Counted from the first letter of the stretch, positions 10,630 to 19,252 are shown. The stretch is DNA of 64,000 nt from CG2-30-68-42 sp037440385 (GCA_037440385.1 JBBIUI010000001.1:1-64000), one strand, 5' to 3'. The notes: generated by a model from the letters alone, not told the origin. A program made the numbers and translations.

Positions 10630-10722
10630 GCATCCCTCCGCCGGAATTGTCCGGATCAGGTTCCAAGGGTGTCTCTCACCCCCCGGGCGATCGGTGCGTT
10701 GCGCAACCGGGAGGACCCCCGC
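10630..10722 (-). ncRNA. TPP riboswitch (THI element) upstream of thiD-thiC
   Basis: Read on the minus strand, the leader contains the two hallmark blocks of the thiamine diphosphate aptamer: GGGGTGAGAGACACCC (the CUGAGA-type pyrimidine sensor, at ~10669-10684) and GGAACCTGATCCGGACAAT (the ACCUGAU diphosphate helix, at ~10647-10665). It ends GCGGAGGGA. The outer helix pairs the GGGGGTCC side with this terminal GGAGGGA region. The start codon of thiD lies about 50 nt further on. No U-tract terminator is seen, so control is more likely at translation initiation or Rho access; that mode is inference. Confidence 0.93.
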
Positions 10723-10772
10723 GACAGACGGTGCCGGTCGTCGGGCCAGAGGTCCGGCGGACTGACCAGCGG

Positions 10773-10801
10773 ACACTAACCGAATCGATCGGGCAAGGCA
10801 A
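10773..10801 (-). promoter_or_regulatory. Putative sigma70 promoter of the thiD-thiC operon
   Basis: Minus-strand TTGCCT (10796-10801) and TAGTGT (10773-10778) are separated by exactly 17 bp. Transcription would start near 10766, about 45 nt before the riboswitch. The match is moderate at both hexamers. Confidence 0.45.
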
Positions 10802-10840
10802 GCTCGGGATGCGCGGCGCGCGAAAACCGTGGCGGACTGC

Positions 10841-10846
10841 TAGACT
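10841..10846 (+). promoter_or_regulatory. Possible -10 (TAGACT) for pcm-tolC
   Basis: The TAGACT hexamer lies 68 bp before the pcm ATG, in the 332-bp divergent region between thiD and pcm. No matching -35 is seen. Besides this, the region holds only the thiD promoter and the TPP riboswitch on the other strand. Confidence 0.25.
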
Positions 10847-10913
10847 AAGCGTCTTTTCGACGAATGGCGCCGCGGCCGGATCGCGCGGCAGTCTGGTTTT
10901 TGGAGATTCCGGC

Positions 10914-11567
10914 ATGGACATCGAACAGGCGCGCTTCAACATGGTCGAGCAGCAGATCCGGCCGTGGGAGGTGCTCGATCAGGAAGTCCTCGACCTGCTC
11001 TTCGCGGTGAAACGGGAGGACTTCGTGCCACCGGCCTATCGGGCGCTCGCGTTTGCGGATCTGGAGATTCCGCTCGGACACGGCGAGGTGATGCTTCAGC
11101 CCAAGATCGAGGCGAAACTGCTGCAGGAATTGAAGACGCGCAAGTCGGACAAGGTGCTGGAGATCGGCACCGGCTCGGGCTACATGGCGGCGCTGCTCGC
11201 CGCCCGGTCGGATCACGTCCATTCGGTCGAGATCGTTCCGGAACTCGCGCAGCGCGCGAGCGCCAGTCTGGCGCGTGCCGGGATCGCGAACGTGACCGTC
11301 GAAACGGGCGACGGTGCGACCGGCTGGCCCGCCCATGCGCCCTACGACGTCATCGCCGTTTCGGGCTCGCTGCCGGTACTGCCGGCGGAACTGCTCGACC
11401 AGCTCAAGGTCGGCGGCCGGCTCGTCGCTTTCGTCGGCGAGTCGCCCGTCATGGAAGCCCGGCTGGTGACCCGCGCGGCGGACGGAAGCCTGCGCACGGT
11501 GAACCTGTTCGAGACCGACGTCGCGCCGTTGCGCAACGCCCGGCACGAGAACCGGTTCAGGTTCTGA
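10914..11567 (+). CDS. pcm: Protein-L-isoaspartate O-methyltransferase family protein
   Basis: A 217-residue PIMT-type methyltransferase. The N-terminal MDIEQARFNMVEQQIRPW leads to the PIMT domain with SAM motif VLEIGTGSGYMAALLA and the C-terminal VGGRLVAFVG segment. Canonical enzymes repair isoaspartyl damage by methylating it. This short Rhodocyclales-type form, which sits next to tolC, may have diverged in substrate. ATG at 10914 is preceded by TTGGAG. It ends 25 bp before tolC, suggesting co-transcription. Confidence 0.85.
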   Translation: MDIEQARFNMVEQQIRPWEVLDQEVLDLLFAVKREDFVPPAYRALAFADLEIPLGHGEVMLQPKIEAKLLQELKTRKSDKVLEIGTGSGYMAALLAARSDHVHSVEIVPELAQRASASLARAGIANVTVETGDGATGWPAHAPYDVIAVSGSLPVLPAELLDQLKVGGRLVAFVGESPVMEARLVTRAADGSLRTVNLFETDVAPLRNARHENRFRF

Positions 11568-11592
11568 GCACGGCGGCCGACGGAAAAACGAC

Positions 11593-12891
11593 GTGCGATT
11601 GTCCATCGCGCTGCTGGCCTGTGCGGCGCTCGCGGATGCCGCGAGCGCGGCCGGCCTGCTCGAGTGTTATCGCGCCGCCGTCGCGAACGACGCGCAGTTC
11701 GCGGCGGCGAAGTCGCAGCTCGATGCGACCCGGGAGCGGATACCCCAGGGGCGTGCGGGATTGCTGCCGAGCGCGAGCGGCTCGGCCAACGCGAACTGGA
11801 ACGACGTCGATTCGAGCGGCGGCGGGCGCAGCCAGTATGGCAGCCATGCGTATTCGGTGCAGCTCACGCAGCCGCTGTATCGCCGCCAGAACCTGATCCA
11901 GTACGATCAGGCCAGGCTTCAGGTGACCCAGGCCGAAGCCCAGTACGCCCTCGCCCGCCAGGATCTGATCCTGCGCCTGAGCCAGGCGTATTTCGACGTG
12001 CTGTTCGCACGCGATACGCTCGCCGCGCTCTTGGCCCAGAAGAGCGCCGTCAGCGAGCAGCTCGAATCGGCGAAGAAGAACTTCGAGGTCGGCACCGCGA
12101 CGATCACCGATACGCACGAAGCGCAGGCGCGCTACGACCTCGTCGTCGCGCAGGAGATCGCGGCGCGGAGCGATCTCGAGGTCAAGCGCCATGCGCTGCG
12201 CCAGATCATCGGCAACGAACCCGACACGCTGGCCACGCTGCGTCCGGCAGCCCGGCTTCAGGCGCCCCAGCCGGATGACATCCAGCAATGGGCGCAGGCG
12301 GCCGAGCAAGGCGCCCTTGCGGTCCAGGTGCAGCAAGCCGCACTGGAGATCGCGAGCCGGGAGCGGGAGAAGGCGCACGCAGGCCATTACCCGACGCTGG
12401 ACCTCGTCGCGAGCTACGGCAAGAGCCACTCGGGAGCCCTTGCGGCGGGCGGTTCGAGCGTGACTTCGGGCACCCTCGGTCTGCAACTGGCGATTCCGAT
12501 CTACCAGGGCGGGGCCATCGTCTCGCGCGAACGCGAGGCCGCCGCGCTGAAGGACAAGGCGCTGTCCGATCTCGAGGCCGCGCGGCGCGGTGCGGCGCTC
12601 GCGGCGCGCCAGTCGTATCTCGGTGTCACCAGCGGCCTGGCGCAGGTGAAAGCGCTCGAACAGGCGCTGCTGTCCTCGCGCCTGGCGCTGGAATCGAACA
12701 ATCTGGGCTATGAGGTCGGTGTGCGGATCAACATCGACGTGCTCAACGCGCAGCAGCAGGTTGCGGTGACCCGGCGCGACCTCGCCAAGGCCAACTATGA
12801 CACGCTGCTCGCCCAGCTTCGCCTGAAGGCGGCGACCGGTACGCTGGGCGAAGCCGACGTGGAAGCGGTCAACGCGCTGCTGGAGAAGTGA
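11593..12891 (+). CDS. tolC: TolC-family type I secretion/efflux outer-membrane channel
   Basis: A 432-residue outer-membrane factor that would form the trimeric beta-barrel/alpha-barrel exit duct for tripartite pumps or type I secretion. It has a GTG start, a signal peptide (about residues 1-19, ending ASA), and two OEP repeats rich in coiled-coil. Characteristic TolC positions include YRAAVANDAQFAAAKSQ, LTQPLYRRQNLIQYDQA and YEVGVRINIDVLNAQQQ. Length is close to E. coli mature TolC. No membrane fusion protein or ABC gene is adjacent. Its last 23 bp overlap the end of the convergent waaA. Confidence 0.92.
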   Translation: MRLSIALLACAALADAASAAGLLECYRAAVANDAQFAAAKSQLDATRERIPQGRAGLLPSASGSANANWNDVDSSGGGRSQYGSHAYSVQLTQPLYRRQNLIQYDQARLQVTQAEAQYALARQDLILRLSQAYFDVLFARDTLAALLAQKSAVSEQLESAKKNFEVGTATITDTHEAQARYDLVVAQEIAARSDLEVKRHALRQIIGNEPDTLATLRPAARLQAPQPDDIQQWAQAAEQGALAVQVQQAALEIASREREKAHAGHYPTLDLVASYGKSHSGALAAGGSSVTSGTLGLQLAIPIYQGGAIVSREREAAALKDKALSDLEAARRGAALAARQSYLGVTSGLAQVKALEQALLSSRLALESNNLGYEVGVRINIDVLNAQQQVAVTRRDLAKANYDTLLAQLRLKAATGTLGEADVEAVNALLEK

Positions 12892-14152
12892 CCTCCCGCC
12901 GGGCGAGCGGCTCGATCAGCGCCAGCGTGCGCCGCGTCGCGCCGCGGTGGCGGGCGGCGAAGGCGCGACCCGCCTCACCCATCGCGCGCCGTGCGGCTTC
13001 GTCGGCGAGCAGCCCGGCCGCCTGTTCGAGGAGGTCTGCCGCATCGCGGGCACGGCGTGCGGCATCGCAACCGATCGCCTGCCGCACGGCCTCTTCGAAG
13101 TTGTCTGTGTGCGGGCCGACCAGGACCGGCGTTGCGGTGGCGCACGCCTCGATCAGGTTCTGCCCGCCCAGCGGCAGAAGGCTGCCGCCGACGAACGCGA
13201 CATCGGCCGCCGCGTAGTACGCGAACAGCTCCCCCATCGAATCGCCCAGCAGCACTTTCGTGTCCCGGGCGACCTGCCTCGCCAGGCTGCGCCGCTCGAT
13301 GGCGAGCCCGCGCGCGCGGATCAGCTTTTCGACCTCGTCGAAGCGCTGCGGATGCCGCGGCACGAACACCAGCAGCACTTGCGCGGGAAGCGCGGCGCGT
13401 GCCAGCGCATCGAGGATCAGCGCCTCCTCGCCCTCGCGGGTGCTCGCGAACAGCAGAACCGGACGATCGCCGATCGAGGCACGCAAGGCCTCGCCGGCGC
13501 GCAACTGCGCTTCGGGCGGCTCGAAGTCGAACTTCAGGTTGCCGGTGACCTCGACGCGCGGTGCGCCGAGTGCGGCGAACCGCTGCGCGTCTGCGGTCGA
13601 TTGCGCGCACACGAGGCTCAGGGCGCCGAGCGCCTCACGCGAGAGCCGGGGCAAGCGCGCATGCGCGCGTGCGCTGCGGCGCGAGCATCGCGCATTGACG
13701 AGGGCGAGCGGAATCGCACGCCTCGCGCAGGCGGCGAACAGATTGGGCCAGATCTCCGTCTCCATGATCAATCCCAGGCACGGCCGGAAGCGGTCCAGGA
13801 ACCGGGCGAGCGCAAACGGATAGTCGTACGGAAGGTAGCCGATCGTGACGCCCGCGCCGAACAGCGCGCGCGAGGCGGCGCGTCCCGTGGGCGTCATGTG
13901 GGTGATCAGGATGTGCATGTCGGGGTGGCGGCCGCGCAGCGCCTCGACCAGTGGGCGTGCGGCGCGCGTCTCTCCCAGAGACACCGCATGCACCCAGATC
14001 AGCGGCCCTTCGGGTGGGGCGCCACGAAAGACGCCGAGGCGCTCGCTCCAGTGCCGGAGATATTCCGGCTGGCGACGCGCCCGCCACAGCAGCCGCGCGA
14101 ACAGCACCGGTGCAGCCAGACACAGCGCAAGCGTGTAGAGCGCGCGGGCCAT
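12869..14152 (-). CDS. waaA: 3-deoxy-D-manno-octulosonic-acid (Kdo) transferase
   Basis: Transfers Kdo from CMP-Kdo to lipid IVA at the inner membrane, the first LPS core step. The 427-residue protein has an N-terminal membrane-anchoring helix, then GPLIWVHAVSLGETRAA and METEIWPNL of the N-terminal GT-B domain. The C-terminal domain contains FVPRHPQRF, GDSMGELFAYYAAADVAFVGGS and the G-Q-N-x-I-E-A-CA motif. ATG at 14152 shares one base with the waaC stop (TGATG). The gene ends inside the 3' end of tolC (23 bp overlap). Confidence 0.95.
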   Translation of the reverse strand: MARALYTLALCLAAPVLFARLLWRARRQPEYLRHWSERLGVFRGAPPEGPLIWVHAVSLGETRAARPLVEALRGRHPDMHILITHMTPTGRAASRALFGAGVTIGYLPYDYPFALARFLDRFRPCLGLIMETEIWPNLFAACARRAIPLALVNARCSRRSARAHARLPRLSREALGALSLVCAQSTADAQRFAALGAPRVEVTGNLKFDFEPPEAQLRAGEALRASIGDRPVLLFASTREGEEALILDALARAALPAQVLLVFVPRHPQRFDEVEKLIRARGLAIERRSLARQVARDTKVLLGDSMGELFAYYAAADVAFVGGSLLPLGGQNLIEACATATPVLVGPHTDNFEEAVRQAIGCDAARRARDAADLLEQAAGLLADEAARRAMGEAGRAFAARHRGATRRTLALIEPLARREVTSPAAR

Positions 14153-15114
14153 CACGATTCGAGCAGGCGTTCGGCCGCCGCGATCACGTCGCGGGCCGCC
14201 GGCGGCCTGCCGGCTGCGCCGAGATTCACCGCGCGCCCCGCGGCCGAGGCGACGCCGGTCAGCGCCGGATCGGACCCGGCGAACAGCGCGATGACCGGCC
14301 GCCCGAGCGCCGCCGCGAGATGGGTCAGGCCGGTATCGACGCCGATCACGATGCGCGCCCCGGCCAGTACGCCGGCGAGCTCGGACAGCGTGAGCGGTGG
14401 CGCCGCGACGGCCTCGCGCAGGTTGCACGCGAGCCGGGACGCGCGCCGGCGCTCCTGCGGCGAGCCCGCGGGCAGCACGGCAGCCATGTCGTGCGCGCGC
14501 AGCCAGGCGCCCAGCGCGAGCCAATCCGCGTCGGCCCACAGCTTCGCGGACCGGCTCGCCGCCGTCAGCAGTACCGCATAGCCGGCGCGCACGAGCCAGT
14601 GTGCCGACCGGGCTGCGGCATGGATGCCGTACTCGGCCGGCCGGTCGATCGCATAGCCCAGCGCGGCGGCGGCGAGCCGGCGGTTGCGCTCGATCGCATG
14701 GATGCCGCGGGCAATCGCGAACGTGGCGTCATAGAACCGCCCGGCCAGCGGCTCGCGCGCCGTTTCGGGCGTGTAGCCGAAGCGCAATCCGCGGGCCGCG
14801 CGCGCGATCAGTGCGCTCTTGACCAGTCCCTGCGTGTCCAGCACGAAGTCATAGCCGGTGCGCCGCAGCCGCCGGCCGAATTCGTTCAGCTCGCGCCAGC
14901 TCGACGGGTTCAGCACGCGCGAGCGCCAGCGACGAAGCGCCACCGGTATCACCTCGCGTACGCCCGGATGCAGGCGGCAGAGGTCGGCGTACGCCTCCTC
15001 GACGACCCAGTCGATGTCGCTGCCCGGCGATTTCGCCCGGATGTCGGAGACGACCGGCAGGTTGTGGATGACGTCGCCCAGCGACGAGGTCTTGACGAGG
15101 AGGATGGAGGGCAT
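14152..15114 (-). CDS. waaC: Lipopolysaccharide heptosyltransferase I
   Basis: Adds the first L-glycero-D-manno-heptose to Kdo2-lipid A. The 320-residue GT9 protein begins MPSILLVKTSSLGDVIHNLP, the canonical WaaC N-terminus. It has LDTQGLVKSALIARAA and the ADP-heptose-binding GVDTGLTHLAAALG near the C-terminus. The start at ATG 15114 is fixed by this motif; in-frame sequence further upstream overlaps the divergent glycosyltransferase gene. It is co-transcribed with waaA, probably from the TATAAT at 15172-15177. Confidence 0.95.
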   Translation of the reverse strand: MPSILLVKTSSLGDVIHNLPVVSDIRAKSPGSDIDWVVEEAYADLCRLHPGVREVIPVALRRWRSRVLNPSSWRELNEFGRRLRRTGYDFVLDTQGLVKSALIARAARGLRFGYTPETAREPLAGRFYDATFAIARGIHAIERNRRLAAAALGYAIDRPAEYGIHAAARSAHWLVRAGYAVLLTAASRSAKLWADADWLALGAWLRAHDMAAVLPAGSPQERRRASRLACNLREAVAAPPLTLSELAGVLAGARIVIGVDTGLTHLAAALGRPVIALFAGSDPALTGVASAAGRAVNLGAAGRPPAARDVIAAAERLLES

Positions 15115-15144
15115 CAGGCCGGCGCGGCGCGCGCGGTTTGCGAA

Positions 15145-15150
15145 TAGAAT
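15145..15150 (+). promoter_or_regulatory. Possible -10 (TAGAAT) for the glycosyltransferase operon
   Basis: GAATAGAATCGGGCG on the plus strand, 31 bp before the GTG at 15182, is one of several TAGAATC/TATAATC motifs placed just upstream of genes in this window. It faces away from the waaC -10 only 21 bp away. Confidence 0.35.
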
Positions 15151-15171
15151 CGGGCGACCTCGACCGCATGG

Positions 15172-15177
15172 ATTATA
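15172..15177 (-). promoter_or_regulatory. Probable -10 (TATAAT) for waaC-waaA
   Basis: Minus-strand GGGCTATAATCCATG, a perfect -10 hexamer 57 bp upstream of the waaC ATG. No clear -35. Confidence 0.4.
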
Positions 15178-15181
15178 GCCC

Positions 15182-15949
15182 GTGACCTCCCCCCGCGCGC
15201 CCGTGTCGGCGGTGTTGATCACCCGCGACGCCGCGGCACAGCTCGGCGCTGCACTGGACAGCGTCGCGTTCTGCGACGAGGTCCTGGTCGTGGATTCCGG
15301 CAGCGCTGACGACACCGTCATGCTGGCTGCCGCGCGCGGCGCCCGCGTGCTGTCGCAGTCCTGGCTGGGCTACGGAGCGCAGCGGCGCTTCGCGGTCGAG
15401 CACGCGGCTCATGACTGGGTGCTGTGCATCGACGCGGACGAGCGGGTCAGCGACGCGCTGAGGAGCGCGATCGAATCGGCGCTCGCGAATCCGCGCCACG
15501 CAGCCTACCGGTGCGCGCGTCGCAACCGCTTCATGGGGCGCGCGCTGCGCCACGGCGAGGGCTACCCGGACTGGAGCCTGAGGTTGTTCGACCGGCGACG
15601 CTTCCGCTGGTCGGAGGATGCCGTGCACGAGAAGGTGCTGGGCGAGGGCGAGGTGGGCCGGCTCGCAGGCGACCTGCTGCACGAATCGGCCGAGTCGCTG
15701 GAGTCGTACATCGCGAAGCAGAACCGCTACAGCACGCTCGCGGCGCAGGATGCATTTCGCGCGGGCGTGCGCGCGAGTGCCTTGCGCATCGTCGTTTCGC
15801 CGCTCGTGCGCTTCGTCCGGTTCTACTTCCTGCGCCTGGGCCTGCTCGACGGGCTGCCGGGACTCGTACACATCCTGATCGGCTGTCTGGCGAGCTTCGC
15901 CAAGTATGCGAAAATCGCCGACTTCCAGCGACGGGGCGATGACAGATGA
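15182..15949 (+). CDS. Family 2 glycosyltransferase (LPS core type, WaaE/KdtX-like)
   Basis: A 255-residue GT-A glycosyltransferase. It has an N-terminal VSAVLITRDAAAQL, an EVLVVDSGSADDT nucleotide-binding loop, and the metal-binding CIDADERVSD (about 78-87). A YPDWSLRLFDRRRFRW block is shared with LPS-core glucosyltransferases of the WaaE/KdtX type, and a hydrophobic C-terminal region probably contacts the membrane. Placement opposite waaC-waaA supports an LPS inner-core role (inference). The start is GTG at 15182. The stop overlaps the next ATG (ATGA), so it is coupled to the epimerase. Confidence 0.85.
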   Translation: MTSPRAPVSAVLITRDAAAQLGAALDSVAFCDEVLVVDSGSADDTVMLAAARGARVLSQSWLGYGAQRRFAVEHAAHDWVLCIDADERVSDALRSAIESALANPRHAAYRCARRNRFMGRALRHGEGYPDWSLRLFDRRRFRWSEDAVHEKVLGEGEVGRLAGDLLHESAESLESYIAKQNRYSTLAAQDAFRAGVRASALRIVVSPLVRFVRFYFLRLGLLDGLPGLVHILIGCLASFAKYAKIADFQRRGDDR

Positions 15950-16977
15950 AAATCCTCGTGACCGGCGCGGCCGGGTTCATCGGCATGCACACGGCGCGGG
16001 CACTGCTCGCGCGCGGCGACGAGGTCGTCGGTGTCGACAACCTCAACGACTACTACGACGTGCGGCTCAAGCGTGACCGGATCGCGCTGCTCGATGCGTT
16101 TGGCGGTTTCCGTTTCGTCAGGCTGGATCTGGCCGACCGCGCCGGCGTCGCGCAACTGTTTGCGACAGAGGGCTTCCGGCGTGTGATCCACCTCGCGGCG
16201 CAGGCCGGCGTGCGCTACTCGCTGACCAATCCGCTCGCCTATGTCGACTCCAACCTGGTGGGCTTCGCCCATGTTCTGGAGGGTTGCCGTCACGCCGGCG
16301 TGGAACACCTGGTCTATGCGAGCAGCTCCAGCGTCTACGGGGGCAATGCCCGGATGCCGTTTTCCGAACGGGACAACGTCGATCATCCGTTGAGCCTGTA
16401 TGCGGCGACGAAGAAGGCCAACGAGCTGATGGCCCACACCTACAGTCACCTCTATCGGCTGCCGGCCACGGGGCTGCGCTTCTTCACCGTGTACGGGCCG
16501 TGGGGCCGGCCGGACATGGCGCTGTTTCTCTTCACCCGAGCGATCCTCGAGGGACGGCCGATCGACGTGTTCAACCGCGGGGCCATGCAGCGCGACTTCA
16601 CCTACATCGATGACATCGTCGAAGGCGTGCTGCGGGTGGCCGACCAGCCTGCGAGCGCCGATCCGAACTTCGATGCGCTCGAACCCGATCCGGCGACGAG
16701 TTGCGCGCCCTATCGCATCTACAACATCGGCAACGATCGGCCGCTGGAATTGACGGCCTACATCGATACGCTCGAGACCGCGCTGGGCATCAGGGCCGTG
16801 AAGAAGCTGCTGCCGATGCAGCCGGGAGACGTCCCCGCGACCTGGGCCGATACCGCGCGGCTGCGCGCCGCCGTGGGGTTCGCGCCCGCGACCCCCGTGG
16901 CGATCGGGGTGGCGCGCTTCGTCGAATGGTATCGCGGCTATTACGCCGCGCGCGACGCCGCCGGCGCCTCATGCTGA
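15946..16977 (+). CDS. NAD-dependent nucleotide-sugar epimerase (UDP-glucuronate 4-epimerase type)
   Basis: A 343-residue extended SDR. It shows NAD-binding GAAGFIGMHTARALL (8-22), VDNLNDYYDVRLKRDR, catalytic Ser in YASSSSVYGGN, and the YxxxK pair in YAATKKANE. The FTVYGPWGRPDMALF block is shared by UDP-glucuronate 4-epimerases (CapI/GAE/LpsL group). It probably makes UDP-galacturonate for LPS or capsule. ATGA overlap with the glycosyltransferase argues for a common glycan pathway. The exact sugar is not provable from sequence. Confidence 0.87.
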   Translation: MKILVTGAAGFIGMHTARALLARGDEVVGVDNLNDYYDVRLKRDRIALLDAFGGFRFVRLDLADRAGVAQLFATEGFRRVIHLAAQAGVRYSLTNPLAYVDSNLVGFAHVLEGCRHAGVEHLVYASSSSVYGGNARMPFSERDNVDHPLSLYAATKKANELMAHTYSHLYRLPATGLRFFTVYGPWGRPDMALFLFTRAILEGRPIDVFNRGAMQRDFTYIDDIVEGVLRVADQPASADPNFDALEPDPATSCAPYRIYNIGNDRPLELTAYIDTLETALGIRAVKKLLPMQPGDVPATWADTARLRAAVGFAPATPVAIGVARFVEWYRGYYAARDAAGASC

Positions 16978-16986
16978 AGCGCGCGC

Positions 16987-17805
16987 ATGGCGACCTATGC
17001 GATCGGCGACATCCAGGGATGCCAAGGCGCCCTCGATGCGCTGCTGGGCGAGATCGGCTTCTCGGCCTCGCGCGACCGGCTCTGGTTCGTCGGCGATCTG
17101 GTCAATCGCGGGCCGCGATCCGTCGATGTGCTGCGCTTCGTCAAGGGACTGGGAGAGGCCGCGGTGACGGTGCTCGGCAATCACGACCTTCATCTGGTGA
17201 TGCTCGCGGAAGGCTACAGCCGGCCGCATGCCGAGGACACGCTGGCGCAGGTGCTGGAAGCGCCCGATCGCGACGAGCTGCTCGCCTGGCTGCGCCGCCA
17301 GCCGCTGTTCCACAGCGAGGACGATTACGCGATGGTGCATGCCGGCCTGCTGCCGGCCTGGGACGTGCGCCGCGCGATCGAGCTGTCGGAGGAATTCGGT
17401 CGGGCGCTTTCCGGTAACGATTATCGCGGTGTGCTCGCGCAGCTTTGGGGCAGCGAACCGGCACGGTGGCGAGACGACCTGCGCGCGGCGGAGCGCTTTC
17501 GCGTCATCGTCAATGCGATGACGCGCATGCGCTTTTGTACCGCGGAGGGCGTGATGGAATTCCACGAGAAGGGACCGCTCGAATCGGCACCGCCCGGTTT
17601 CATGCCGTGGTTCCGGGTGCCGGGCCGGCGCAGTGCCGACCACACCGTGATCTGCGGGCACTGGTCGGCGCTCGGCTTCCGGCAGGAGGGAGGGCTGCTC
17701 GCGCTCGACTCGGGCTGCCTGTGGGGCGGCGCGCTGACCGCGGTCCGGCTCGAGGACCGGCGGGTCTATCAGTACCGCTGTCGCGCGCTGCGCGTCAGTG
17801 CGTGA
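16987..17805 (+). CDS. apaH: Bis(5'-nucleosyl)-tetraphosphatase, symmetrical
   Basis: Hydrolyses Ap4A to two ADP, and in enterobacteria also removes Np4 caps from RNA. The 272-residue metallophosphoesterase has the GDIQGCQ, GDLVNRGP, GNHD and later GHW motifs that bind the two metals. Length matches ApaH (about 270-280). It lies 9 bp after the epimerase, so may be co-transcribed with the LPS genes. Its last 11 bp overlap the end of the convergent glycine-zipper lipoprotein gene. Confidence 0.95.
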   Translation: MATYAIGDIQGCQGALDALLGEIGFSASRDRLWFVGDLVNRGPRSVDVLRFVKGLGEAAVTVLGNHDLHLVMLAEGYSRPHAEDTLAQVLEAPDRDELLAWLRRQPLFHSEDDYAMVHAGLLPAWDVRRAIELSEEFGRALSGNDYRGVLAQLWGSEPARWRDDLRAAERFRVIVNAMTRMRFCTAEGVMEFHEKGPLESAPPGFMPWFRVPGRRSADHTVICGHWSALGFRQEGGLLALDSGCLWGGALTAVRLEDRRVYQYRCRALRVSA

Positions 17806-18244
17806 CGCGGGTGGCGCCGCCGCCGCTCAGCACCCGCACCCGATCGCCCGCACGGAAGGTTTCGTCGGCGGCCTGTACGATCGCGAGCAAGCGACCGCTG
17901 TCGAGGCGCACCGTGATCTCGACGCCCTCGCTGCGGGTGACGCTTTCCTCCACCGCGGAGCCGGCCAGGCCGCCGGCCACGGCGCCGACCACCGCGCCGA
18001 TCGTCGATCCCCTGCCGCCGCCCACTCCGCTGCCGGCCACCCCGCCGACGACCGCGCCGGCTCCCGCTCCGATCGGCGTCTTGGTGCCTTCGATGCGCAC
18101 GCTGCGCACGCTCTCGACGACGCCCTGGCGTACCACCATCTCCTGGCGTGCCTGATTGCGGGTGTAATCGGCACCGCCTCGCCCCGACGCGCAACCGGCG
18201 GCGATCACCCCTATGGCGAGGGCGGCGAAAATCGTTTTCAGCAT
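17795..18244 (-). CDS. Glycine-zipper outer-membrane lipoprotein (SlyB/Pcp-like)
   Basis: A 149-residue protein with a lipoprotein signal (lipobox AAGC, Cys at ~17). It has a central glycine-zipper stretch of alternating GxxxG repeats (about 57-100) predicted to span or pack in the outer membrane, followed by a C-terminal beta segment. This is the SlyB/Pcp family architecture. SlyB-type proteins stabilise the outer membrane under stress; that role here is inference. An ATG at 18244 is preceded by AAGGAG. Convergent with apaH (11 bp overlap). Confidence 0.85.
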   Translation of the reverse strand: MLKTIFAALAIGVIAAGCASGRGGADYTRNQARQEMVVRQGVVESVRSVRIEGTKTPIGAGAGAVVGGVAGSGVGGGRGSTIGAVVGAVAGGLAGSAVEESVTRSEGVEITVRLDSGRLLAIVQAADETFRAGDRVRVLSGGGATRVTH

Positions 18245-18254
18245 GCTGGTCTCC

Positions 18255-19190
18255 TTACCACAGTGTCTCGCCGAACGCCCGGCGATAGCGGCTCGCGATC
18301 TCGTCGCGCGTGACCGCATGATTCTGCCCGCCGCGGCTGGCGATCTTGATCGAGCCCATCAGCGAAGCCAGCCTCCCCGTACGCAGCCAGTCGAAACCGT
18401 TCGCGAGGCCATACAGCAGACCGGCTCGATAGGCATCCCCGCAGCCGGTCGGATCGATCAGTTCATCGGGCTCAACGCAGGGGATGTCCAGCCGTTGACC
18501 GCCGCTGAGGATCGCCGATCCGCTGGCACCCTTGGTGACGACCAGCGCTTCGACGAGCCCGGCGAGGTCCTCCAGGCTGCGGCCGGTACGTTCCACCAGC
18601 ATCCTCGCTTCGTAGTCATTGACCGTGCAATAGCTCGCGAGTTGCAGGAAGGCCAGCAGCTGCGGGCCGTCGAACATCGGCAGGCCCTGGCCGGGATCGA
18701 AGACGAAGGGGATGCCCGCTTGATGAAACTCGCGCGCGTGCCGGAGCATGCCCTCGCGGCCGTCCGGCGCGACGATTCCGAGCCGCACACCCTGTGCGTC
18801 GGCGACGCCGTTGAGCTGGGAATGATTCATCGCGCCGGGATGGAAGGCGGTGATCTGGTTGTCGTCCAGATCGGTCGTGATGAAAGCCTGCGCGGTGAAG
18901 GTGTCGGGCACCTGGCGCACGTGAGCCCGCGACAGACCCAGCCGGTCGAAGCGTTCGACGTAGGGCGCGCCGTCCATGCCGATGGTCGCCATCACCAGCG
19001 GATCGGCGCCGAGCAGCTTGAGGCTGTAGGCGATGTTGCCTGCGCAGCCGCCGAACTCGCGGCGCATGTCGGGCACGAGGAACGCGACGTTGAGGATGTG
19101 GATCTGCTCGGGCAGGATGTGGTTCTTGAAGCGGTCGTGAAACACCATGATGTTGTCGTAGGCGATGGAGCCGCACACGAGGATCGTCAT
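18255..19190 (-). CDS. PfkB-family carbohydrate/nucleoside kinase
   Basis: A 311-residue ribokinase-fold kinase. It has the first PfkB signature FGGCAGNIAYSLKLLGAD (about 46-63) and the second DPTGCGDAYRAGLLYG, with the catalytic Asp in GCGD. It begins MTILVCGSIAYDNIM, a start common in proteobacterial proteins annotated as adenosine kinase-like. The substrate (adenosine or a sugar) cannot be fixed from motifs. It lies 10 bp upstream of the SlyB-like gene on the same strand and 100 bp after tpx. Confidence 0.85.
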   Translation of the reverse strand: MTILVCGSIAYDNIMVFHDRFKNHILPEQIHILNVAFLVPDMRREFGGCAGNIAYSLKLLGADPLVMATIGMDGAPYVERFDRLGLSRAHVRQVPDTFTAQAFITTDLDDNQITAFHPGAMNHSQLNGVADAQGVRLGIVAPDGREGMLRHAREFHQAGIPFVFDPGQGLPMFDGPQLLAFLQLASYCTVNDYEARMLVERTGRSLEDLAGLVEALVVTKGASGSAILSGGQRLDIPCVEPDELIDPTGCGDAYRAGLLYGLANGFDWLRTGRLASLMGSIKIASRGGQNHAVTRDEIASRYRRAFGETLW

Positions 19191-19252
19191 GGAGCGGGTC
19201 TTTCTTCGGCTGGAGGCGACGCGGCGAATCGGGATGCGTACGCGCCCGGACA

